Part shown: positions 31,398 through 40,193 of the stretch, piece by piece | Layout: every line of letters begins with the position of its first letter | Position numbering within the stretch: position 1 is the first letter of the stretch | Source: UBA8199 sp964507045 | GTDB lineage: Bacteria > Verrucomicrobiota > Verrucomicrobiia > Limisphaerales > UBA8199 | Assembly (NCBI GenBank): GCA_964507045.1 | Contig: CAZDOO010000016.1 | Coordinates: 1-64,000 of the forward strand | DNA: 64,000 bases | Direction: 5' to 3' | Notes under the pieces: generated by a model | The model's database searches: none | What the model was told of the DNA's origin: nothing | The model's input: the letters and a program-made list of their open reading frames with translations, nothing else | Translations under genes and position numbers: made by a program

Positions 31398-31970
31398 TCA
31401 AGCGGTTTGTTGGAACAGGGCGGTGAAGGCTTTGCGGGCGCGATGCAGCTTGCCGCGCACGGCGTCAGCGGATTGCTCCGTCAGCGCGCCGACCTGTTCA
31501 TAGCTCAGTTCCTCGTCGGCGACCAGCAGCAGCAGCAGCCGATATTCCGCGGTCAGGCCATCGAGCGCCTGCTGGATGCGCTCGCCCAGCTCCTTGGTTT
31601 CCAGCACCCGGAGGGGCGAATCGGTTTGGGCCGCGGTGTTTTCCCAGACCGCTTCGTCCACGTTGCTCAGCATGTGCCGCTCATGCCACGCCGCCTGCAG
31701 ATTACGACAGTGGTTGATCGCAATCCGGTAAAGCCAGGTGCGCCACGAGGATTCCCCGCGGAACTGATCCAGCTTGCGAAAGGCTTTCAGGAACACGTCA
31801 TGGGTCGCGTCCTCGGCCTTCTCAGGATCGCTGAGCAGGCGCAGGCACAGGTAGTAAATGGAGCGGCTGTGTTCGGTGTACAGCTCCGCGAATACGGACG
31901 ACCCCATCCCGGCTTGCGGCGCGTCCGGACACTCACGTTCTGCCAGCGGCTCGCTCACAACACTGCTCAT
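31398..31970 (-). CDS. ECF-family RNA polymerase sigma factor
   Basis: A 190-residue sigma-70 factor of the extracytoplasmic-function class. Region 2 includes SDPEKAEDATHDVFLKAFRK and FRGESSWRTWLYRIAINHC (promoter melting and -10 recognition). Region 4 is TAEYRLLLLLVADEELSYEQ followed by a helix-turn-helix ending GKLHRARKAF (-35 recognition). No region 3 is present. No classical membrane anti-sigma gene is adjacent; only the 76-residue gene follows it. Confidence 0.92.
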   Translation of the reverse strand: MSSVVSEPLAERECPDAPQAGMGSSVFAELYTEHSRSIYYLCLRLLSDPEKAEDATHDVFLKAFRKLDQFRGESSWRTWLYRIAINHCRNLQAAWHERHMLSNVDEAVWENTAAQTDSPLRVLETKELGERIQQALDGLTAEYRLLLLLVADEELSYEQVGALTEQSADAVRGKLHRARKAFTALFQQTA

Positions 31971-32060
31971 GGGGGATTAGACAGCAGTACCCAGGCGATG
32001 TCACGGGGAATAAGCCTGCCATCAGTGACCCATCACCGCCGACTGCTGGCTACGGGGCGC

Positions 32061-32927
32061 TCACTCCCGCCCCAGGTTAAACTTAATAAGCGTTTCCGAG
32101 CCGGTCTTCCGGTTCCGCATTTCCATCGCCTCCAGCTGGTATTCGCCCTGGACCTTTTCAATGTTCTTGGGGTCCCAATACTTGATGCGCTCGCCGGCGG
32201 CGTCGTAGGCGTCCGCATGCACGATTCCATGCGGGCTCTCGTTCATGATCCACGACACCACGCGCGCATAGCCGCCCGGCACGGGCTGCGGATTGACGCT
32301 CTCCAGCACCTTGCAGGATTTGCCGTGGCGCATCTCGTAGTTCAGAACGCGCTGGCGCGGCCAGTGCAAGAATTCCAGGCCCAGATCGGCCACCCAGAAA
32401 TCCGAGCCGGCAAAGGGAACCATCGCCTGGTCCGGCGTCAGTTGCCGGACCGCGGCATTGGTGCCACCGGCTTCCGCCGGGTCCAGCAATTCGTAGCGGT
32501 TGGGCGATTCGCCCGTGTGAGTGACCGTCAGCCTGATTCCACCCGGTCCGGCCGGCGAGGGCAGCGTCTCATACACGCTCACCCAATTGGTGGGGGTGAG
32601 GAAGATCTCGAACCGGGTAGGGATCTCCCGTTCGTTGCGGGCGGCGTCGCGGATTCTAACCGAACCGGTGTTGGTAACGTTCTGCTCGGGCTTCTGGGCC
32701 AGCAATTCGGCCACCAGCGCCCGGCCTTCTTTCTCGCCCTGAACCGGGTCCAGGGGTGCCGGGCGCGATTCGCTGTTCCGCTGGCCAAAGCAAGCCAGCG
32801 CGCAAGCCAGGAGCAGCAGCAGGGATCGGAGCAGCGTCCAGTTACCGACGTCGGTCGGCACGCTCGTTCGGCCGCGAAGTCGGCGCCGGCTGACGCCGAC
32901 GGCTGCTGGAGCGTGAAATTGCCTCAT
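32061..32927 (-). CDS. Outer-membrane lipoprotein-sorting (LolA-like) protein
   Basis: A 288-residue exported protein. After a basic N-terminus, the segment SLLLLLACALACFGQ is a signal peptide. The mature protein has the half-barrel pattern of the LolA/LolB-like outer membrane lipoprotein-sorting family: RFEIFLTPTNWVSVYET, FAGSDFWVADLGLEFLHWPR, GKSCKVLESVNPQP, YARVVSWIMNES, KYWDPKNIEKVQGEYQ. The start ATG 32927 overlaps the lon stop (ATGA), so translation is coupled to lon. It may chaperone lipoproteins released by a Lol system such as that at 27451-29401. The family name is inferred from pattern; exact substrate unknown. Confidence 0.75.
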   Translation of the reverse strand: MRQFHAPAAVGVSRRRLRGRTSVPTDVGNWTLLRSLLLLLACALACFGQRNSESRPAPLDPVQGEKEGRALVAELLAQKPEQNVTNTGSVRIRDAARNEREIPTRFEIFLTPTNWVSVYETLPSPAGPGGIRLTVTHTGESPNRYELLDPAEAGGTNAAVRQLTPDQAMVPFAGSDFWVADLGLEFLHWPRQRVLNYEMRHGKSCKVLESVNPQPVPGGYARVVSWIMNESPHGIVHADAYDAAGERIKYWDPKNIEKVQGEYQLEAMEMRNRKTGSETLIKFNLGRE

Positions 32928-35320
32928 TGCGCGCGCAACGCCAACGGCAGCATCTCGGAAATGTGCCGAATGAAATGGACCTGCAGCTTGTGCCGGACTT
33001 CCTCGGGCACCTCGCTCCAGTCCGCCCGGCACTGCTCCGGCAGAATCACTTGCTTGATGCCAAACCGCGCCGCGGCGAGCACTTTCTCCTTGATGCCCCC
33101 CACCCGCATCACCCGTCCGCGCAGGCTGATCTCCCCGGTCATCGCGACATCCGACCGCACCCGCCGCCGCGTCAGCAAAGACGCCAGCGCCGCCACGACC
33201 GTTACCCCGGCGCTGGGCCCGTCCTTGGGCGTCGCGCCCGCCGGCACGTGAATGTGCAGGTCGTACTTGGCATAATCCGACAGGTCAATACTCAGCGCCT
33301 TGGCCTGGCTGCGCAGGTAGCTCACCGCCGTCTGCGCGCTCTCCTTCATCACTTCGCCCAGCGACCCGGTCAGCAGCAGGTTCCCCTTGCCCGGCATCCG
33401 CGTCGCCTCAATAAACAGGATTTCCCCGCCCACCGGCGTCCAGGCCAGGCCCGTGGCGATGCCACACTCCTTGATCGCCTCCGCCGTCTCGTTGACGAAC
33501 CGCGCCGCGCCCAGGTAGCCCTTCAACGAATCGGGCGCGATCACCAACGGCTTGTCCAGGTGCCCGTCGCTCAAAATCCGGCGCGTCGCCTTGCGCGTCA
33601 ACGCCGCAATCTCCCGTTCCAACTGCCGCACCCCGGCCTCCCGCGTGTAATCGTGTATCACCCGCCGCAAGGTGGTGTCGGGAATCCTCACTTCCTTCCT
33701 GACCAGCCCGTGCTCCTCCAACTGGCGCGGCACCAGGTAACGCTTGGCAATTTGCAGCTTCTCGGACTCCGTATAGCTCGGCAGCTCGATCACCTCCAGC
33801 CGGTCCCGCAGCGCCGGATGCACCGGCTCGAGCCAGTTGGCCGTCGTCAGGAACAGCACGCGCGAAAGATCGAACGGCAAATCCAGGTAGTGATCGGTAA
33901 AGGTGTTGTTCTGGGCCGGGTCCAGCACTTCCAGCAGCGCCGCCGCCGGGTCGCCGCGAAAATCCGCCCCCACTTTGTCCAACTCGTCCAGCATGATGAC
34001 CGGGTTGCGGCTCTCGACGCGCTTCAGCGTCTGGATAATGCGCCCGGGCAGCGCGCCGACGTAGGTGCGGCGATGCCCCCGGATTTCCGCTTCATCCCGC
34101 ATGCCGCCCAGCGAGATGCGGGCGAACTTGCGGCCCAGCGCGTCGGCCACGCTCCGCCCCAGGGAGGTCTTGCCCACGCCGGGCGGGCCGACCAGGCACA
34201 GGATGGGACCTTTGATCTGCTTGCGGCGCTTGATGACGGCCAGGAACTCCAGCAGCCGGTCCTTCACTTTCATCAGCCCGAAATGCTGCTCGTTGAGAAT
34301 CCGCTCGGCTTCCGCCAGGTCAATCTTGTCTTCCGTCTCCTTCGTCCACGGCAGGCTCAGGATCCAGTCCAGATAGTGGCGGCTCACGCCGTACTCCGCG
34401 GCCGCCGGCGGCATCTGCTGCAGCCGTTCCAGCTCCTGGGTCGCCACCTGCTTCGCCTCGTCCGGCAGCAGGGTCTGCTCGATCCGCTCCCGCAGGATGC
34501 GGATTTCGCTCGCGTTGGGATCGGACTCGCCCAGCTCGCGCTGGATGGCCCGCATCTGTTCCCGCAGGAAGAAGTCGCGCTGCGTCTTCGAGATCGAAGT
34601 CGCCACATCGCTTTGAATCTTGGAGCTGAGCGTGAGCACCTCATGCTCGCGGTTGAGCATCGGCAGGAGCCGGGTGAGCCGCTCCTTGACGGAATCGGTT
34701 TCGAGCAGCTTCTGCCGCTCCTCCAGGCTCAGGTTGAGGTTGACCGCGATCAGGTCCGCAAAGTGCCCCGGGTCCTCCGTGTTGAGCGCCGCAACCTTGA
34801 TCTGCTCGGACAGAGCCGGCGAAAGCTTGATGATCTCCTGGAACTGGCTCTGCGCGTTGCGCATCATCGCCGCCAGCTCCACGGAATCTTCCTTCAGGTC
34901 CCGGAGCAGCTCGAGCTTGGCGGACAAATACGGCTCGGTCGTGGGATACTCCTTCAACCGGATCCGCCAAAGCCCCTCCACCAGCACGCGCACCGTGTTG
35001 TCCGGAAACTTGAGCATCTTCAACACGCGCGCCGCGCAGCCGACCTCGTACATCTCGTGGGGCAGGGGATTCTCCGCCTCCGCGTTGCGCTGCAGCACCA
35101 CCCCCAGCAGGCGGTTCCCGCCCACCACGTCGTCAATCAGCTTGGTGCTCTGCGCCGTCTCCACGAGCAGCGGCGCCACCATCCCGGGGAAAATGACGAT
35201 GTCCGACAGGCCCAGGATCGGCAACACCTCCGGCAGCGAGCTGGAGGAAACGCGCGCGGGCGCCTCCGGGCTGCCGGCCGCACCCAAAATGCTGATAAAC
35301 TCCGTATCGGGCGAGGTCAT
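32924..35320 (-). CDS. lon: ATP-dependent protease Lon
   Basis: A 798-residue Lon of normal length. The N-terminal substrate domain (LPILGLSDIVIFPGMVAPLL), a coiled middle (QREYFLREQ-like FFLREQMRAIQRELGE), the AAA core with Walker A VGPPGVGKTSLGRSVA, and the protease domain with TPKDGPSAGVTVV (catalytic Ser) and MRVGGIKEKVLAA (catalytic Lys) are all present. It degrades misfolded and regulatory proteins in the cytoplasm. It is flanked by the Hsp20 gene upstream (57 bases) and the coupled LolA-like gene downstream, forming a quality-control group. Confidence 0.97.
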   Translation of the reverse strand: MTSPDTEFISILGAAGSPEAPARVSSSSLPEVLPILGLSDIVIFPGMVAPLLVETAQSTKLIDDVVGGNRLLGVVLQRNAEAENPLPHEMYEVGCAARVLKMLKFPDNTVRVLVEGLWRIRLKEYPTTEPYLSAKLELLRDLKEDSVELAAMMRNAQSQFQEIIKLSPALSEQIKVAALNTEDPGHFADLIAVNLNLSLEERQKLLETDSVKERLTRLLPMLNREHEVLTLSSKIQSDVATSISKTQRDFFLREQMRAIQRELGESDPNASEIRILRERIEQTLLPDEAKQVATQELERLQQMPPAAAEYGVSRHYLDWILSLPWTKETEDKIDLAEAERILNEQHFGLMKVKDRLLEFLAVIKRRKQIKGPILCLVGPPGVGKTSLGRSVADALGRKFARISLGGMRDEAEIRGHRRTYVGALPGRIIQTLKRVESRNPVIMLDELDKVGADFRGDPAAALLEVLDPAQNNTFTDHYLDLPFDLSRVLFLTTANWLEPVHPALRDRLEVIELPSYTESEKLQIAKRYLVPRQLEEHGLVRKEVRIPDTTLRRVIHDYTREAGVRQLEREIAALTRKATRRILSDGHLDKPLVIAPDSLKGYLGAARFVNETAEAIKECGIATGLAWTPVGGEILFIEATRMPGKGNLLLTGSLGEVMKESAQTAVSYLRSQAKALSIDLSDYAKYDLHIHVPAGATPKDGPSAGVTVVAALASLLTRRRVRSDVAMTGEISLRGRVMRVGGIKEKVLAAARFGIKQVILPEQCRADWSEVPEEVRHKLQVHFIRHISEMLPLALRAQ

Positions 35321-35377
35321 CGTCTGGTCATCTCGCTGTTTAGATGCCGCCGCCCGGACAAAAGTTCAGAGCCGAAC

Positions 35378-35803
35378 TCAATTTCCCTCGGCAACCAGCA
35401 CCTTGGTGTGTTTCATCGGCCGCTGCTGCAGCGGCACATCAATCCGCAAAAACCCGTTCAGGTAAGCCGCCTTGGCCTGCCCCAAATCATAGCCCGCCGG
35501 CAGGTCCAGCACGCTCTCGAACGGACCGTAGCTGATCTCCATGACCACGAAACTGCACTTGGCCGCCCGGCAGCCATCCGGCCGGTTGCCCGAAATTCGC
35601 AACCGGTTTCCCTCCACCGTGATCTCCAGGTGTTCGCTGCGCATCCCCGCCAGCTCGACCTTCACCACCAGCCCGTTGTCGGTCGTGTAAACATCAGTAT
35701 TGGGCACCCAATGCGCCCGCGCCGACTCTGCCTGGCCACCCATCACCGAGCGAGTTACAAAATGCACGGACGAACTAACTTTGCACATGGCCATGTTCAG
35801 CAA
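35378..35803 (-). CDS. Small heat-shock protein, Hsp20/alpha-crystallin family
   Basis: A 141-residue protein. The alpha-crystallin domain spans about 33-125 (VPNTDVYTTDNGLVVKVELAG, LEITVEGNRLRISGNR, GPFESVLDLPAGYD, AAYLNGFLRIDVPL). The AYLNGFLRIDVPL stretch equals the usual A-x-x-x-n-GVL motif. It holds unfolding proteins for refolding or for proteases such as the adjacent Lon. Start could be ATG 35803 or the later ATG 35743 (MGGQAESARAHW); the longer form is given. Confidence 0.9.
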   Translation of the reverse strand: MLNMAMCKVSSSVHFVTRSVMGGQAESARAHWVPNTDVYTTDNGLVVKVELAGMRSEHLEITVEGNRLRISGNRPDGCRAAKCSFVVMEISYGPFESVLDLPAGYDLGQAKAAYLNGFLRIDVPLQQRPMKHTKVLVAEGN

Positions 35804-35845
35804 AAAAGGTTCTACCCCAGCCGTTGCGATTGCACAAGCGCGTTC

Positions 35846-36052
35846 TCACCTCATCTTCACCAGCACCTCGGGGCGCTGTCCCTTGCGCGCACGAAACACG
35901 ATTGAGCTTTGCCGGGACGATTCCTGGATGGCAACACAGCCACAATGCGTGTCCCGCTCGAAATTAAACTTGCGACGGCCAAACCTGTTCCCCAGCAGCA
36001 ATACCGCCGCGGAGGCAACTATCACCAACGACACCAACTGCTGCCAATCCAT
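35846..36052 (-). CDS. Small single-pass membrane protein
   Basis: A 68-residue protein with one N-terminal membrane helix (QLVSLVIVASAAVLLLG) followed by basic GNRFGRRKF and a DTHCGC pair of cysteines, then a polar tail. The helix plus CxC arrangement resembles small Cys-rich membrane proteins found near iron transporters, but no feoB is nearby, so the role is unknown. It reads in the same direction as Hsp20, 42 bases upstream. Confidence 0.55.
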   Translation of the reverse strand: MDWQQLVSLVIVASAAVLLLGNRFGRRKFNFERDTHCGCVAIQESSRQSSIVFRARKGQRPEVLVKMR

Positions 36053-36180
36053 GCTGGCAACATAACCTCAAACCCGGGTCGTGCAACTGGTGATTCCACT
36101 TTGTGCCCCCATGTTTCTTGCCCACGACGCAGCAATATTCGCAAACCCGCCTCGCCGGGGCTCACCGCGCAGACGCCGTC

Positions 36181-36627
36181 CTACCCAACCAGAAACTCCA
36201 TGTCGCCCTTCCGGGCCGCTTCCCGCAGATAAGCTTCGGCCGCCCCGGGGGCTTGCGAGTGAACCGGATCGAGCAGGGCCAGAAGCACCGTCTTGCGGAT
36301 GCCCCGCTGCGGAACCCATAGGTCAATCCAGTTCCTCACTTCGTCGGGCAGGGACTCGGCTTCATGAACGGATATAATGATAAGATCGGCCATCCCGGCC
36401 TCTTCGGCGGCAATCTCCTGCAGCTCCCGGAAACGCAAGGTGCTCAGCAACCACACGTGCTCGATGATCCGGCAACGCTCGCCAACCTGGCGCGCCAGTT
36501 CCTGGCAGAACTCCTTGACCCGGGTGCCGGTGGCCGAATCCTCAAACGCCGCCACGAGCGTCAACCGCGTCACTCCACTCCAACGCTGCCACACCCGCGG
36601 GTCTGAAATGATCGTATCCATAATCAA
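36181..36627 (-). CDS. Hypothetical cytoplasmic protein
   Basis: A 148-residue protein of unknown family. It alternates strands and helices: LTLVAAFEDSATGTRVKEFC, RIIEHVWLLSTLRFRELQEI, MADLIIISVHEAESLPDEVR, RKTVLLALLDPV. This pattern suggests a flavodoxin-, receiver- or TIR-like alpha/beta fold, but no phospho-acceptor or catalytic site is evident. Start is GTG/ATG near 36627 or the ATG at 36621 two codons later. No membrane segment or signal peptide. Confidence 0.6.
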   Translation of the reverse strand: MIMDTIISDPRVWQRWSGVTRLTLVAAFEDSATGTRVKEFCQELARQVGERCRIIEHVWLLSTLRFRELQEIAAEEAGMADLIIISVHEAESLPDEVRNWIDLWVPQRGIRKTVLLALLDPVHSQAPGAAEAYLREAARKGDMEFLVG

Positions 36628-36740
36628 CCGAGCCCTGGCCTGTACTTATGCTTTGAATCAGTATTTGTCAAGTTAATACAGGCGCCTCCGCAAAATGGGG
36701 CCTATCCCGGCACGGCCACCCCATCACCGACAAGGAATTC

Positions 36741-36927
36741 GTGAATCCCGCCGGGATTGGCCGGCCCGGGCGGCCCGGAATGCGGGTCCGGCTCAGGCCC
36801 GGGTAACACCCCCTCTCTGCTGGCTCACCTCACCGTATCCTCACCGTTACCTCACCGTTGAACCTCTGCAAAGTTTGCAGAGGTTCAACGGTGAGGTAAC
36901 GGTGAGGATAGGGTGAGGATACGGTGG
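36741..36927 (+). repeat. Dispersed hairpin element, copy 1
   Basis: The left part (36741-36820) includes GATTGGCCGGCCCGGGCGGC and GGAATGCGGGTC. The right part is a giant hairpin: perfect 37-bp arms (36836-36872 and 36874-36910) around a single G, built from CTCACCG-type units. A second copy in the same orientation lies at 56705-56879. Both precede plus-strand genes. It contains no ORF. From 36628 to 37157 no gene is seen; a GTTAC/GTAAC palindrome lies near 36997-37010. Confidence 0.8.
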
Positions 36928-37157
36928 GTATCGGGCGCAAGGAGCCGGCGGCGCAAGATACGCCCGGAAAATGGTCGCCCCCCCTGCCGCCTTGTTACCG
37001 CTGTAACACGCTTTGTGGACCTATACTGGGTGGAATGAAGATGGAATGCAGTTGGGCCGGAGCCCTTTCGTCGGCCCGCCACCAGGCGGAGGCTGGGCTT
37101 GCGTGTTACATGTCGCGCCTTGTGTTGCCGGCTTTTGTTGCATACGGTCACTGCGGC

Positions 37158-40076
37158 ATGAGCAGCAGACTTGTCTTTCAATCCGTCCGCTTATTGGCCG
37201 CAGTCGCTCTGGCAATTTGGGCGCAGCCGCGCAGCGCGATCGCCGGCGACCTCCTCCCGCCCGGCTTCCGGCCGCTGCCGCTCGGCGTCCATGCACTGGT
37301 CGGCGGCCGGATCGTCACCAGGCCCGGCGAAGTCCTGGAAGGCGGCACGGTCGTCCTTCGCAACGGGCTGATCAGCGCGGTGGGCAAGGAGGTCACGCCG
37401 CCGGCTGACGCCCGGATTTGGGATATGAAAGGCACGACGATCTATGCCGGCTTCATTGACCCCTGCCTCTTGATCGCGGGCACCAACGCGCCAACGGCCA
37501 TTTCCGCCGCCGAACCCGCCTCCGGGGCCGGCCTCACCTCGCCCGGACTCAAGTTCTTCGGCACGCCCGGCGCGCAACCGGACATGGGCAATCCCGGCCC
37601 TGGCCACGCCGTCGCCCGAATCACACCGGAGTTTCGAGCGGTGCAGAACTACTCCCCCAAACCCCAGACCCTGGCGCCGCTGCGCGCCCTGGGCTTTACC
37701 GCCGGCGTCATTGCCCCCGCCCGGGGCATTATTCGCGGCACGAGCGCGCTGGTGGCCTTGTCCGACGACAGCCCCAACACGGCGGTCATCAAGCCCGACC
37801 TCTTCCAGCACATCGCCTTTGAAACCCATTCGGGCGATGAACGCCCTTATCCCAGCTCGCTCATGGGCGTAATCGCCTCCATCCGCCAGGCTTTCTTCGA
37901 CGCGCAGCATTACACGCTTGATCAGGCCGACTACCAAAAACATCCGCAAAGCCGCACCCGCCCCGAGTTTAATCCCGCGCTCGCCGCGCTGGCTCCCGCC
38001 GCCGACCGGAAGATGCGCGTGGTCTTCGAGCCGGGCAGCGCTTTGATGAGCGACCGCGCCGCCCGCCTCGCCCGCGAACTCGGGCTCGACTTCTGCCTCG
38101 TTGCCAGCGGACAGGAATGGCGCCGGCCCGACCTGGCCAAAGCCACGGGCGCAATCTTCATCGTGCCCCTGGATTTTCCGGACCTGCCGGACCTGCCGGA
38201 CGAGAGCGACTGGGACCAGGTCCAGCTCGATCCGTTGCGGGCCTGGGACTGGGCGCCCGAAAACGCCGCGCTGCTGCGCCGGCAGGGGCTGGAGGTCGCC
38301 CTGACCACCCAGGGCCTGGCCGACAAGAAGAAGTTCCGGCAGAACCTCCGGCTGGCGCTCGACCGCGGCCTGGCCGAAGCCGACGCCCTGGCCGCCCTGA
38401 CCGCCATCCCCGCCAGGCTCTGCGGCGTCGAGAATCTCCTTGGCACAATTGAGCCGGGCAAGCTGGCGAACCTGGCCGTGGTCGAAGGCGGCAGCTACTT
38501 CGATCCCGAGGCGAAGGTCCGCGAGGTTTGGATTGACGGCAGGATCTGCCGCGTTCCCGCCGACGGACCGGAGCCCGCGCCCCAGGCGGTGGAGCAGAAG
38601 GAAACGCCCGGCGCAGGAAAGCCGGCGAGCCAGACCGGGGAGAAGAAAAGGCAATTGCGGGAACTGTGGAAGACGCGCGTGGCGCAGTTGCCGTTGGAGG
38701 GGCGCGGTCCGCTGGCGGAGCCCAAGGCCGTTCTGATCGAACACGCCACCCTCTGGACTTGCGGGCCCAACGGCCGTCTGGAAGACACCGACGCGCTGCT
38801 GGTCGGCGGGAAAGTCAAAGCGATTGGCCGGGGCCTCGCGGCCCGCTCGGATTACGACGGCCCGCCGCTGATGATTGATGGTCGCGGCCTCCATGTCACC
38901 CCCGGCCTGATTGATGCCCATAGCCACACCGCCATCCTCGGCGCGGTCAACGAATCGTCGCTCCCCTCCACCGCCATGGTCCGCATCAGCGACGTGGTGA
39001 ATTCCGAAACCGAGAACATTCGCCAGCAACTCGCGGGCGGCGTCACCGCCGTCAACTTGTACCACGGCTCAGCCAACCCGATCGGCGGCCAGAGCTGCCT
39101 CATCAAGCTGCGCAACGGCGCCAGCCCGGACGAGTTGATCTTCCGCGCCGCGCCTCCCGGCATCAAGTTCGCGCTGGGAGAGAATGTGAAGCAATCCGGC
39201 TGGGGCGAGAGATTCGTGACGCGCTTCCCCCAGACTCGCATGGGCGTGCGCACCTTGATCGCCAACCGCTTCACCGCCGCCCGGGAATACCTGGCCCAAG
39301 TGGAGCAGGCGTCCCGCCAGTCCACCCTCCCGCCCAGGCGCGACCTTGAGCTCGAAGCCCTGGGCGAAGTGCTGCAGGGCCGCCGCTGGATTCATTGTCA
39401 CGCCTATCGCCAGGATGAAATCCTGATGCTGATGCGCCTGGCGGAGAGCTTCGGCGTCAAGATCGGCAGCTTCGAGCACGTGCTGGAGGGCTACAAAGTG
39501 GCCGACGAGATTGCGCAGCACGGTGCGGGCGGCTCCACGTTCTCGGATTGGTGGGCGTATAAGTTCGAGGTCTATGATGCGATCCCCTACAACGGCAGCC
39601 TCATGCGCGACCGCGGGGTGCTGGTCTCCTTCAACTCCGACTCGTCCGAACTCGCCCGCCGCCTTTACACCGAAGCCGCCAAGGCGGTGAAGTATGGCGG
39701 CACTCCCGAGATCGAGGCGCTCAAGTTTGTGACCCTCAACCCCGCCCGGCAGCTCCGCGTTGACCCGCACGTCGGCACGCTGGAGCCAGGCAAGGACGCG
39801 GACTTCGCCATCTGGTCCCGGTCCCCGCTCGATTCCCGCACCGTCTGCCTCCAGACCTGGATCGAGGGCAAGAAGTATTTCGATCGCTCGCTCGACGCCG
39901 AGCGCACCGCCAGGCTGGAAAAGGAGCGTGCGGACCTGATGGCCAAGGCAAAGAAGCTGGCCAGGCTATCCGGCGCCGGAGCGGGTGGAAACGGGGGGCA
40001 AACGAAGGATTCATTCTTCCAGGCATCCCTGGAGCACGAGTTCGACGGCTGCGATCGTCGCGAGGTCGAGGAGTAA
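37158..40076 (+). CDS. Exported tandem amidohydrolase (two-domain)
   Basis: A 972-residue protein made of two amidohydrolase units. ATG 37158 gives a signal peptide (LLAAVALAIWAQPRSAIAG). Domain 1 (about 35-560) keeps the family frame (ALVGGRIVTRPGEVLEGGTV, IYAGFIDPCL, LEPGKLANLAVVEG-like IEPGKLANLAVVEGG) but the usual HxH is replaced by DPC. Domain 2 (about 600-950) carries PGLIDAHSHTAILG with HxH, ANPIGGQSCLIKLRNG, KIGSFEHVLEGYKVAD and LEPGKDADFAIWS, so it should bind metal and be active. It heads a run of amidohydrolase genes (37158-43213). Peptide-like or cyclic amide substrates are likely but not determined. Confidence 0.85.
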   Translation: MSSRLVFQSVRLLAAVALAIWAQPRSAIAGDLLPPGFRPLPLGVHALVGGRIVTRPGEVLEGGTVVLRNGLISAVGKEVTPPADARIWDMKGTTIYAGFIDPCLLIAGTNAPTAISAAEPASGAGLTSPGLKFFGTPGAQPDMGNPGPGHAVARITPEFRAVQNYSPKPQTLAPLRALGFTAGVIAPARGIIRGTSALVALSDDSPNTAVIKPDLFQHIAFETHSGDERPYPSSLMGVIASIRQAFFDAQHYTLDQADYQKHPQSRTRPEFNPALAALAPAADRKMRVVFEPGSALMSDRAARLARELGLDFCLVASGQEWRRPDLAKATGAIFIVPLDFPDLPDLPDESDWDQVQLDPLRAWDWAPENAALLRRQGLEVALTTQGLADKKKFRQNLRLALDRGLAEADALAALTAIPARLCGVENLLGTIEPGKLANLAVVEGGSYFDPEAKVREVWIDGRICRVPADGPEPAPQAVEQKETPGAGKPASQTGEKKRQLRELWKTRVAQLPLEGRGPLAEPKAVLIEHATLWTCGPNGRLEDTDALLVGGKVKAIGRGLAARSDYDGPPLMIDGRGLHVTPGLIDAHSHTAILGAVNESSLPSTAMVRISDVVNSETENIRQQLAGGVTAVNLYHGSANPIGGQSCLIKLRNGASPDELIFRAAPPGIKFALGENVKQSGWGERFVTRFPQTRMGVRTLIANRFTAAREYLAQVEQASRQSTLPPRRDLELEALGEVLQGRRWIHCHAYRQDEILMLMRLAESFGVKIGSFEHVLEGYKVADEIAQHGAGGSTFSDWWAYKFEVYDAIPYNGSLMRDRGVLVSFNSDSSELARRLYTEAAKAVKYGGTPEIEALKFVTLNPARQLRVDPHVGTLEPGKDADFAIWSRSPLDSRTVCLQTWIEGKKYFDRSLDAERTARLEKERADLMAKAKKLARLSGAGAGGNGGQTKDSFFQASLEHEFDGCDRREVEE

Positions 40077-40112
40077 GGAAGTATGCAGAAGTCCAGTCCC
40101 AATTCCCGGTTC

Positions 40113-40192
40113 GGGAGGGCGAGCGTCCCCGCCAGACCAAGTCTCAACCGGCTAACTCCGAAATCAGGGCTCGCGAGGACGCTTGCGCTCCC
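40113..40192. repeat. Dispersed inverted element GAGCGTCC, copy 1
   Basis: GGGAGGGCGAGCGTCC (40113-40128) faces GGACGCTTGCGCTCCC (40177-40192), with CCCCGC and GGCTCGCGA inside. A related copy is at 51721-51796. Its right edge abuts the start codon of the next gene. Confidence 0.65.
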
Positions 40193-40193
40193 G

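Noticed and set aside
32927..35905. 992-residue plus-strand open frame opposite lon
   Set aside because: It is a shadow of lon and Hsp20: Arg, His and Gln rich with no domain, while the minus strand encodes an intact Lon.
40083..40193. 37-residue N-terminal extension of the 439-residue amidohydrolase
   Set aside because: It is encoded by the GAGCGTCC inverted element; a proper signal peptide begins at ATG 40194.
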